Below, piece after piece: positions 28,290 through 37,151 of a stretch of DNA of 64,000 nucleotides. Under the pieces are notes generated by a model. It had not been told where the DNA came from, made no database searches, and saw only the letters and a program-made list of their open reading frames with translations. The number at the start of each line of letters is the position of its first letter. The stretch's first letter is position 1. The stretch lies in the NCBI RefSeq assembly GCF_900107265.1, contig NZ_FNPJ01000002.1, forward strand, positions 38,705-102,704, written 5' to 3'. Position numbers and translations under genes: made by a program. The stretch comes from Nitrosomonas sp. Nm33. Its GTDB lineage: Bacteria; Pseudomonadota; Gammaproteobacteria; Burkholderiales; Nitrosomonadaceae.

Positions 28290-30917
28290 ATGGAACAGTC
28301 AGGAAATACGATTTTTAATTACTGGGGTAAGGCAGATCCTAATTATCCGGATGAACAGAAGTGGCATCCGCTACCTTATCACTGCTTGGATGTAGCTTCG
28401 GTTGCTGCAGCATGGTGGGATACTGATCCGACCATACAACGAACTTTTCTTGCTGCTTTTGGTTGCACTCAAATTCAGCAAAACAAGTTACGTGCATGGA
28501 TTCTCTTTTTTATAGCTTTGCACGATCTTGGAAAATTTGACCTGCGATTTCAGCTAAAGGCTCCGAATGCGCTTGCTGCCGCATGGCGACCGCTCGGTAA
28601 GGAAGATCACGGAGTTTCAGCAAGAGACATCACAGGTTTCGATCATGGTTGGGCGGGCATGGCTTGGGCGAATCAGGAATATCGGCAGTGGGTCAGCCAT
28701 GATAATGCAGACTGCGAAATTTGGGAGATATGGAAACCTTGGCTGGCTGCTGTAACTGGACATCACGGAGATTTTTGCGAGCCGACGAAAATTTATGCGC
28801 CAGAGGCTGATGCCGCGATCATTGCTCATGACCGCAATGCGCGCCAGGGATTTATTTTTGCATTGGCCAATATTTTTCTCACACCTGAGGGACTTGGTTT
28901 TCAGGATTCGCTTCCATTTACCTCACCGAGCGCACAACATTTGCTGGCCGGTTTCTGTGCTGTGTGCGACTGGATAGGCTCCAATACCGATGTATTCGAG
29001 TATCAAAAGCCTGTTACTGTATTGACCGATTACTTTGTCGCAAGGGTAGAAAAAATCCAAGCAGGCGATGTGTTGCATCACTTTGGCCTAGTTGTAAAAG
29101 TAGTGGGCTACAAAGGCGTAAGTGATTTGCTCATGCCAGAAGAATCACCGCGTGGCGTTCAGGTGCAAGTGGATAATTTACCAACCATTCCCGGCTTAAC
29201 ACTAATTGAGGCACCTACCGGTAGCGGTAAAACCGAAGCTGCACTGGCTTATGCTTGGCGGTTACTGGATCAAGGTATGGCAAATTCAATCGTATTTGCG
29301 CTGCCGACACAAGCTACAGCCAACGCCATGCTTACCCGTGTCGAGGTTTTTGCTGAAAAGGTGTTTGGTAATGCCAATGTGGTACTGGCCCATGGCAAAA
29401 GCAAATTGAATTCTGAATTTGGCCGCATGGTGATTGCCGGACAGCGGAGAACTGCTCAAGGTAAAGAAGAAGCATCTGTTCAATGTGCTGCTTGGCTTGC
29501 CAGTAGCCGCAAGCGTGTATTTCTCGGTCAAATAGGTGTCTGCACGGTGGATCAAGTGTTGTTGTCTGTGCTGCCAGTGCGGCACAAATTTGTGCGTGGC
29601 TTTGGCTTAAATAAATCTGTGCTCATTGTGGATGAAGTTCATGCCTATGATGCTTACATGAATGGATTGCTCGGCGAAGTATTGCGCCGTCAAAGATCTA
29701 CTGGCGGAAGTGCAATCCTGCTGTCTGCCACATTACCTGTAAGTATACGTACAAAATTGCTGGAGGCATGGGAATCCTGCGGGGTGGAAAAAGCGTCATA
29801 TCCTGCATTGTGGCACGCCACACAAAATAATGCATTATGTACCACTGTGCCTGACGAACACCGCCCGGAACGGCGTGAGGTGATAACCGAGTGCATCAAA
29901 CTTCCCGGCGCAATCCCGAATGATGATGTGATGGGGCGCATCATCGCCGCTGCTGAGTCCGGCGCAAAGGTGGCTGTGGTGATGAATTTGGTGGATGATG
30001 CCCAGCAACTTGCCCGCAAACTGCGCGGCAAAACCACAATTGATGTGGATGTGTTCCATGCGCGCTACCGCTTCATGGACAGGCAGAAAAAGGAAACTGC
30101 TACGCTTGCACACTACGGACGCAATGCCGAGCGTGACAAAGGTCGCATCCTTGTAGCCACGCAAGTGGTTGAGCAAAGTCTTGATCTGGATTTCGACTGG
30201 ATGCTTACGCAGATCTGTCCGGTGGATTTACTGTTCCAGCGGCTTGGCCGTTTGCATCGTCACCGGCGTGAAAGCCGCCCTGCCGGATTTGAGTTACCTA
30301 GATGTACTGTGCTGTCAGTAGAGGGTGAAGATTATGGGCTACACAAACTCATTTACGGTAATACTCGAGTGCTGTGGCGCACCGAGCAATTGCTTGCTGG
30401 CGCGAGCAAGATTGTTTTCCCAGAGGCTTATAGAGATTGGATCGAGCAAGTCTATCAGCGCGATGATTGGATTAACGAACCAGAAAAAATTGCATTAGGG
30501 TACGACGAATTCAGTGTGATGCAGCGTACTCGCGAGGCGAATGCATTGCAGCTTATCACGATGACAGCAAAAGCATTCCGCGATGAGGAAGCACAAGTTA
30601 CTGGACTTACCCGTGACGGCGAAATGAGCTTAACGGTTTTGCCTATCCAACCTGATAAGCGTTTGTTGAATGGACAAGTGTTAAGTGCATTAAACGAGCG
30701 TGATCTCGCGGAAACGCTTAACCTGCACGCTACGCCCGTACCTGCCAGTTGGGAGAAGTGGCTAAAAGACTGCCGCCTTGAAAAGGAAGGCAACTTGGCG
30801 GGCTACCGGCAATTAGAAATGTGCGCTGACGAGCATGGCGGCTGGTTGGCGACAGGTGGAAAATTTCGCTATTCGGAAGATTTTGGATTGGAGGGGATTA
30901 ACGATGAATCTACTTAA
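28290..30917 (+). CDS. cas3: CRISPR-associated helicase-nuclease Cas3 (type I-E)
   Basis: An 875-residue effector that degrades DNA marked by Cascade. The N-terminal HD nuclease shows YHCLDVASV near residue 30, ALHDLGKFD near 77 and TGHHGDFCEP. The SF2 helicase follows: Walker A EAPTGSGKTEAAL near 310, DEVH in IVDEVHAYDAY near 447, LLSATLPV near 480, and motif VI FQRLGRLHRH. Domain order and length fit type I-E. The 3' end overlaps cse1 by 14 bases. Confidence 0.96.
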   Translation: MEQSGNTIFNYWGKADPNYPDEQKWHPLPYHCLDVASVAAAWWDTDPTIQRTFLAAFGCTQIQQNKLRAWILFFIALHDLGKFDLRFQLKAPNALAAAWRPLGKEDHGVSARDITGFDHGWAGMAWANQEYRQWVSHDNADCEIWEIWKPWLAAVTGHHGDFCEPTKIYAPEADAAIIAHDRNARQGFIFALANIFLTPEGLGFQDSLPFTSPSAQHLLAGFCAVCDWIGSNTDVFEYQKPVTVLTDYFVARVEKIQAGDVLHHFGLVVKVVGYKGVSDLLMPEESPRGVQVQVDNLPTIPGLTLIEAPTGSGKTEAALAYAWRLLDQGMANSIVFALPTQATANAMLTRVEVFAEKVFGNANVVLAHGKSKLNSEFGRMVIAGQRRTAQGKEEASVQCAAWLASSRKRVFLGQIGVCTVDQVLLSVLPVRHKFVRGFGLNKSVLIVDEVHAYDAYMNGLLGEVLRRQRSTGGSAILLSATLPVSIRTKLLEAWESCGVEKASYPALWHATQNNALCTTVPDEHRPERREVITECIKLPGAIPNDDVMGRIIAAAESGAKVAVVMNLVDDAQQLARKLRGKTTIDVDVFHARYRFMDRQKKETATLAHYGRNAERDKGRILVATQVVEQSLDLDFDWMLTQICPVDLLFQRLGRLHRHRRESRPAGFELPRCTVLSVEGEDYGLHKLIYGNTRVLWRTEQLLAGASKIVFPEAYRDWIEQVYQRDDWINEPEKIALGYDEFSVMQRTREANALQLITMTAKAFRDEEAQVTGLTRDGEMSLTVLPIQPDKRLLNGQVLSALNERDLAETLNLHATPVPASWEKWLKDCRLEKEGNLAGYRQLEMCADEHGGWLATGGKFRYSEDFGLEGINDEST

Positions 30918-32436
30918 AGACCCATGGATTCCTGTACGTGCCAATGGTGGTACAGGAGCTTTTCATTTGCTGACCTATCAGCAGCTTTTGTGCGAGCCGG
31001 GCAACTGGCAAGTCAACCTGCCGCGTGACGACCTAGAACTGGCCTGTGTGCAATTGTTGGTGTGCATGACGCAAGTCATGTTTCTGCCAGAGGATAACCC
31101 AACATGGCAAAAGCGACTGAAGAGTCCGCTATCGCCAGATGAATTTGCTGCCGGTATTAAGCCCTGCCATGACTGGTTCGACCTCGACCACTCAACCCAG
31201 CCGTTCATGCAGTCACGAGGAGTAAAGGCTGCTGAAAATACTCCTATTCAGAAATTGCTGATTGGATTACCGGAAGGCAACAACCATGCTTTCTTCAACG
31301 AAGCGGGCGAAGTGCGCAACTTATCCGGAACACTTGCTGCAATCACGTTATTTAATCAGGCTTCTAATTGCCCAAGTTTCGGCGGTGGATTCAAAGGTAG
31401 TTTGCGCGGGGGGGCACCCATTACCACGCTGGTGTATGGAAATAATTTACGTGAAATGGTTTGGCGCAATGTACTGACGCGGCCTCATATAGCAAAACGA
31501 CAAATAGCTATACCGGGTTTTGAGTACGATCAGCCCACCTGGATTAAACCAATCTTGGAGGGTTCAACTATTCCTTGGAACGAAATAGGCCTTATGCGCG
31601 GGTTATTCTGGCAGCCGGCCCAGATAGAGTTGGTGAAATCAAAAATGGTTGTCCCCTGTGATGTGCTTGGTGGTGAGGCTGCTCCAGTGTACACCGGTTT
31701 TCGTTGTGAGAAGTTCAGCTTTACTGTTAAAGGCGTCTGGCCGCATCCACATGGAGCAATGGCAATTTCAATTAAAAAGGGAGATCCAGAAAAAGGTGAA
31801 TCTGAGAAAAAGCGGGAGGAAAAATTTGCTAGCTTTACTACGACTGCTCCAGCATGGACACAGTTGTCCGAGTTTCTTGTACCCAGAAGCATAAACGACG
31901 AGAACGTCAAAGAAGGATCTGTTCCAGCCGGACCAATTACCCAAGCCAATGAGCTTGGTGATAGCGAATTGCATTTGCTGATAGGTGGCTATCGAACCAA
32001 GCAGGCATCGGTGCTGGAACGTCGCCATGAAATGATAAGTTTGGCGCAAGGTTGGCATGACCAAGGCCGCTTATCTAAACTGGTTGAAATTGGCAATGAA
32101 GCAAAGAAAGCTTTACGTGGCAAACTCTACTCTGCAGCTCAGGGGAGCAAGGAAAAAAGGCTGAAGGGCATTGGTGTAGCCATCCATGAAATCGCTGAAA
32201 AGATGTTCTACGCACGAACAGAAAGTTTAATTCACGAGACATTTTCTAACGATCTTACATTTAGAGAATGGGCAACCGCTTACTCGATTTTCGCGAAGCG
32301 ACTTGCAGAACATTGCTGTGCCATTTTCGAAGAACTCACTAATCCTTACTTGATGAGGCCAGAATTGATTCCGGTCATCGCATGGGCAAGGCGTAGCCTA
32401 AATAACGATCTTAAAAAACTAATGGAGGAAGCATGA
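30904..32436 (+). CDS. casA: Cascade large subunit Cse1 (CasA)
   Basis: The 510-residue subunit begins MNLLKDPWIPVRANGG, the typical start of Cse1/Cas8e, which recognises the PAM and recruits Cas3. The frame extends upstream, but the ATG at 30904 fits the family start and overlaps cas3. The C-terminal four-helix bundle is complete. The ATGA overlap with cse2 at 32433 indicates coupled translation. The length is close to E. coli CasA (about 502). Confidence 0.93.
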   Translation: MNLLKDPWIPVRANGGTGAFHLLTYQQLLCEPGNWQVNLPRDDLELACVQLLVCMTQVMFLPEDNPTWQKRLKSPLSPDEFAAGIKPCHDWFDLDHSTQPFMQSRGVKAAENTPIQKLLIGLPEGNNHAFFNEAGEVRNLSGTLAAITLFNQASNCPSFGGGFKGSLRGGAPITTLVYGNNLREMVWRNVLTRPHIAKRQIAIPGFEYDQPTWIKPILEGSTIPWNEIGLMRGLFWQPAQIELVKSKMVVPCDVLGGEAAPVYTGFRCEKFSFTVKGVWPHPHGAMAISIKKGDPEKGESEKKREEKFASFTTTAPAWTQLSEFLVPRSINDENVKEGSVPAGPITQANELGDSELHLLIGGYRTKQASVLERRHEMISLAQGWHDQGRLSKLVEIGNEAKKALRGKLYSAAQGSKEKRLKGIGVAIHEIAEKMFYARTESLIHETFSNDLTFREWATAYSIFAKRLAEHCCAIFEELTNPYLMRPELIPVIAWARRSLNNDLKKLMEEA

Positions 32437-32897
32437 GTGCCGAATTGCCAGATTTTGTCGCGTTGAAAATGCGTTACGACAATGAAAGTTTTCCAACAGG
32501 CGCGCGCGCCGAGCTACGTCGTACCGCCGAGCCAGATGATATTGCACTTACGCCTGCGCTCTACCGGCTTTTCCCTGGACAAAAGCCGGATGATCGCCAC
32601 TTGTGTCTGGCTTTCTTGTTGCCATGCTGTAAACACGCGGCCAAAGCCAAATCACTGGGCGCGCAATTAGCTGAAGCTAATGTCGCCGAAGCGCGTGTTT
32701 TACAAGTGGCTCGCGCTCATGCGCCGCTCGATATGGTGCAGTTGCGACGGCTTCTGGCGCATGTGGAACCTACAGTGGATTGGTCAGAGTTTGGTCGCAT
32801 GGTCTGGTATTGGTATAGGAATGATAGAGCCAAACGTCAACTTATCGAAGATTATTACATTGCCCGCTTTAACCCCGCTAAAGGAGATAAAAAATGA
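32433..32897 (+). CDS. casB: Cascade small subunit Cse2 (CasB)
   Basis: A 154-residue all-helical protein. ARAELRRTAEPDDIALTPALYRL matches the basic N-terminal helices of Cse2, which line the Cascade belly and stabilise the displaced strand. It is placed between cse1 and cas7 with 4-base overlaps on both sides. Confidence 0.92.
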   Translation: MSAELPDFVALKMRYDNESFPTGARAELRRTAEPDDIALTPALYRLFPGQKPDDRHLCLAFLLPCCKHAAKAKSLGAQLAEANVAEARVLQVARAHAPLDMVQLRRLLAHVEPTVDWSEFGRMVWYWYRNDRAKRQLIEDYYIARFNPAKGDKK

Positions 32898-34174
32898 TCG
32901 CCAAGAATTTCGTCAACTTCCATGTATTGATTTCCCACAGCCCGTCCTGTTTGAATCGCGACGACATGAACATGCAGAAAACAGCTGTGTTTGGCGGAGT
33001 AAACCGGGTGAGGGTTTCCAGTCAATCACAGAAACATTGGATGCGCAAAAGCAGCTACTATGAAGATAATTTCGGTCCTGCATCCATACGTACTCGCGAA
33101 CTCGAGAAACTGATTCCGTTGTTCGTTGAAAAGCTACGTGATGAGTTTGATCATGATTTGATCGAAAAAACAATGGAATTGTTTGTTAGAACAAAAATCG
33201 CAGATGATGAAAGTGATGACACAGATGAACAAGGGGAGGGTGCCAGTGATGATGGCAAGAGCAAAAAACTTGCGGTTGCTCCTTGGGTACTGGAAGAAAT
33301 TAAAGTTCTTTGTGGTATCGTCAAGGATACTTCCTTGACCGAAGAGGAAGTAAGCAAAGCCAAGGAAAAAGCAGCAAAGCAGAAAGAACCAAAGGGTAAA
33401 GGCAAGAAAAAGAAATCCGAGCAGGAATTCATTGACGATGCCTTAACAAAGAAACGTGTTAAAGCAGTTCAGGAAAAAATAGATTCAGTTCGTAGAGCGA
33501 TGGCCTCTGCATTAGATATTGTCCTATCCGGACGCATGGCAACTTCAGGGCTGATGACATCAGTTGATGGCGCACTCGCTGTCGCTCATGCCATCACTAC
33601 ACACGCTGTCGAACCGCAAGACGTCGATTGGTTCACCGCCGTGGATGATTTGACGATTGACGCAGGCGAAACCGGAGCGGGACATTTGGATACCCAGCAA
33701 TTTTCCTCCGGCGTATTCTATCGCTATGCCAGCCTGAACCTGAAACAGTTACAAGTGAACTTGGGATTGATCGATAACATCAAGGCGGCAGAAACTGCTG
33801 AATCGCGCCAACGTGCATTGGATATCGCCCGGCATATATTCCATCTACTTGCTACTGTTGTACCTTCAGCCAAACAGCAATCTTTTGCCGCACATAATCT
33901 AACGGATTTCGCCATTGTCAGCTTTTCCGATCAACCCATTTCGCTTGCTAATGCCTTCGAGCAGCCGGTGAAGTGTGATTACAAAGAAGCCGGATTTCTC
34001 AAGCCGTCCATCAACGCGCTGTCTGACTATTGGGCGCGTATCCACCGTGCTTATGGTCTGGAAGAACAGGCGCTTGCCTTTGCGGTGGAAGATGGCATAA
34101 AGTTAAACAATAAGCCTGCACTAGACTCGCTTAAGGCAATGGAAGATTGGATTGCTAACGGTGGGCAAGCATAA
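32894..34174 (+). CDS. cas7e: Cascade backbone subunit Cas7e (CasC/Cse4) with charged insertion
   Basis: Cas7 subunits coat the crRNA as a six-fold backbone. The N-terminus (FVNFHVLISHSPSCLNRDDMNMQKTAVFGG) and RVSSQSQKHWMR are characteristic of Cas7e. The product is 426 residues, about 60 longer than E. coli CasC. The excess is a strongly acidic-then-basic segment near residues 100-195 (ADDESDDTDEQGEGASDD, then KEKAAKQKEPKGKGKKKKSEQ). The rest of the fold, including SGRMATSGLMTSVDGALAVAHAI, is intact, so the gene is probably functional. Confidence 0.93.
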   Translation: MIAKNFVNFHVLISHSPSCLNRDDMNMQKTAVFGGVNRVRVSSQSQKHWMRKSSYYEDNFGPASIRTRELEKLIPLFVEKLRDEFDHDLIEKTMELFVRTKIADDESDDTDEQGEGASDDGKSKKLAVAPWVLEEIKVLCGIVKDTSLTEEEVSKAKEKAAKQKEPKGKGKKKKSEQEFIDDALTKKRVKAVQEKIDSVRRAMASALDIVLSGRMATSGLMTSVDGALAVAHAITTHAVEPQDVDWFTAVDDLTIDAGETGAGHLDTQQFSSGVFYRYASLNLKQLQVNLGLIDNIKAAETAESRQRALDIARHIFHLLATVVPSAKQQSFAAHNLTDFAIVSFSDQPISLANAFEQPVKCDYKEAGFLKPSINALSDYWARIHRAYGLEEQALAFAVEDGIKLNNKPALDSLKAMEDWIANGGQA

Positions 34175-34184
34175 GGAGTCTCTC

Positions 34185-34865
34185 ATGCCGCACTACCTTA
34201 TTTTACGGCTGGATGGCCCCATGCAGGCATGGGGAACACATACCTTTGAGGATTTTCGTCCCTCCAATCTGTTTCCTACCCGGAGCGGTTTGTTGGGTTT
34301 ACTTGGGGCTTGTCTGGGCATAGACAGGCATAATCACGCAGAACTGGAACAACTTGCTGCCAGTGTTGAGTTTACAGTACGCGCGGATCGTGTGGTGTTA
34401 CGTCCGAATGCTGAACAACCTATGGCGAAAGCTGCTATAAAGCTTCCTGATTTCCACACAGTGCTTGCAGCACGCAAAGTGGATGGATCGGTCAATAAAA
34501 ACCCTGTGGTTTCACGGCGTGAATACTTGTTTGATGCTGCTTTTACCGTAGCGGTTGGCGCAAAACCAGTTGCGCCCGTTACGCTGGAAGTGATTGCCGA
34601 AGCCCTACGTCGTCCATGTTTTACGCCTGTCCTGGGGCGGCGTTCTTGTCCTATAACACGGCCTTTGTTGGAGGGTGCGCCGATTGAAGCCAGCGATGCC
34701 AAGACCGCGCTGGCAAGCGTGTTACCTGTTGGTGGGCTGATTTATGCCGAGGGTGATCTGGAATCCACACAGCCACTGCGTATTCGTGACGTACCAATGC
34801 ATGGGCACAACCGTCAGTTTGGCACCCGGCAAGTGTATGTGCATAAGGAGACGCCATGTTCTTGA
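34185..34865 (+). CDS. cas5e: Cascade subunit Cas5e (CasD)
   Basis: Cas5e caps the 5' handle of the crRNA. The 226-residue product begins MPHYLILRLDGPMQAWGTHTF, the family signature, followed by PTRSGLLGLLGACLGI. The ATG at 34185 has AAGGAG upstream and lies 10 bases after cas7; an in-frame start further upstream would overlap cas7 and lacks the family sequence. The 3' end overlaps cas6e by 10 bases. Confidence 0.93.
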   Translation: MPHYLILRLDGPMQAWGTHTFEDFRPSNLFPTRSGLLGLLGACLGIDRHNHAELEQLAASVEFTVRADRVVLRPNAEQPMAKAAIKLPDFHTVLAARKVDGSVNKNPVVSRREYLFDAAFTVAVGAKPVAPVTLEVIAEALRRPCFTPVLGRRSCPITRPLLEGAPIEASDAKTALASVLPVGGLIYAEGDLESTQPLRIRDVPMHGHNRQFGTRQVYVHKETPCS

Positions 34866-35497
34866 GTCGTGTCGAAATCCCGTGGGAATTTGCCCGCAAC
34901 TCTTATAATCTGCACCGTCAACTTTGGCGACTGTTTCCCGGTGAGGAAAAAGAAACTCGCAGCAATGGTGATGAATTGCGGCAGGGTTTTCTGTTTCGTA
35001 TCGAGGACAACCCGATGGGGCGCCCAGCGCGCTTGCTGGTGCAATCACGGCGTGCGCCAGAAGCTGCATCTGGTGTTGTGTTAATCGGTACGCGAGAAAT
35101 TCAACCCCAGCCTATAGCAGGCCAGCAGCTGGCATTTCTTCTTACCGCCAACCCGGTCAAGACTATTACCGATGTGCAACGCGATGCCAAGTCGAGCAAA
35201 AAATCCGAGAAATGCCGTGTGCCATTAATCAAGGAAGAAGACCAGCGCGAATGGATTGCGCGCAAACTTGCTGGTGCAGGCGAAATTGAAGCGGCCAATG
35301 TTTTGCCCCATGCACCTGTTTATTTTCGCAAGGGTAATCGAGGCGGCAAATTGGTAACAGCTACCTTTGAAGGAGTTATGTGTGTGCTTAATCCGGATAT
35401 TCTTATAACACTTATGGAAAATGGCATCGGTCCGGCCAAAGCCTTTGGATGTGGCTTGTTGTTAGTACGCAGACTACAAAATTCCTTAAAAATTTAG
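34856..35497 (+). CDS. cas6e: CRISPR RNA endoribonuclease Cas6e (CasE)
   Basis: Cas6e cuts the repeat hairpin to make crRNA and stays bound in Cascade. The 213-residue protein has the catalytic His at position 20 (SYNLHRQLWRLF), matching His-20 of the E. coli enzyme, and the C-terminal glycine-rich loop GIGPAKAFGCGLLLV. It overlaps cas5e. The next gene in line is not cas1 but a DUF433 antitoxin gene. Confidence 0.94.
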   Translation: MFLSRVEIPWEFARNSYNLHRQLWRLFPGEEKETRSNGDELRQGFLFRIEDNPMGRPARLLVQSRRAPEAASGVVLIGTREIQPQPIAGQQLAFLLTANPVKTITDVQRDAKSSKKSEKCRVPLIKEEDQREWIARKLAGAGEIEAANVLPHAPVYFRKGNRGGKLVTATFEGVMCVLNPDILITLMENGIGPAKAFGCGLLLVRRLQNSLKI

Positions 35498-35520
35498 AAT
35501 ATGCATTTAAGGAGAAATAG

Positions 35521-35757
35521 ATGAGCTGTAAAGATTGTATCGTAACCGGTCCCAGTGTGCTCGTCGGCAAACCTGTCGTAAAAGGGGCGAGATTGTCCGT
35601 TGAGTTTTTTTTAGGATTTAAGGCTGCGGGTTGGTCTGATGAACAAATTCTTGAGAACTATCTGCAGTTGACGGCGGATGATTTGCATGCAGTTTATGCT
35701 TTTGCCGGTGCGCTGATTAAAGATGAAGAATTTTTGCCGTTAGAGATGGTTCCTTGA
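35521..35757 (+). CDS. DUF433 family protein (antitoxin of a DUF433/DUF5615 pair)
   Basis: A 78-residue protein with DUF433 features: PVVKGARLSVEFFLGFKAAGWSDEQILENYLQLTADDLHAVYAFA. In many genomes DUF433 genes precede a PIN-like DUF5615 toxin gene. It has its own ribosome site (AAGGAG, 7 bases before ATG) and sits 23 bp after cas6e on the same strand, inside the cas gene order. The toxin partner downstream survives only as a stump. Confidence 0.85.
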   Translation: MSCKDCIVTGPSVLVGKPVVKGARLSVEFFLGFKAAGWSDEQILENYLQLTADDLHAVYAFAGALIKDEEFLPLEMVP

Positions 35758-35881
35758 GCTCTTGCTGTTGCTTGCAAATGAGAATATCCCGCTTGCTTCA
35801 TTTAAGGAGTTTAGATCTGATGGTTTTGATACTCTTGCAATTACGATGCGCCATCCGTTCCAGAAAATCAGCATCCTCTAA
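35756..35881 (+). pseudogene. Truncated DUF5615 PIN-like toxin
   Basis: Starting inside the DUF433 stop, one frame encodes ELLLLLANENIPLASFKE, then FRSDGFDTLAITMRHP, and stops after about 41 codons. LLANENIPLASF...GFDTLAI is the N-terminal signature of DUF5615 toxins (normally about 110-120 residues, with the catalytic acidic residue in the ANEN/DEN motif). The C-terminal two-thirds is missing and there is no ATG, only TTG candidates. It is a dead toxin next to a surviving antitoxin. Confidence 0.75.
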
Positions 35882-35893
35882 AGTAATATAGCC

Positions 35894-37091
<1,198 letters not shown>

Positions 37092-37151
37092 AAATTTGGT
37101 AGAATTTTGCCTTCCTTTTTACCGCTGAAAAATCAGCGGGATAGGGGAAGT
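37092..37151 (+). promoter_or_regulatory. CRISPR leader with palindrome
   Basis: The 60-bp A/T-rich gap between cas2 and the first repeat holds TAGAAT, a possible -10 box near 37101, and a perfect hairpin CCGCTGA-AAAA-TCAGCGG at 37122-37139, ending 12 bp before the repeat. Leaders of type I-E arrays promote transcription and spacer integration. Perfect repeats begin at this side and decay at the far end, which supports the polarity. Confidence 0.7.
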
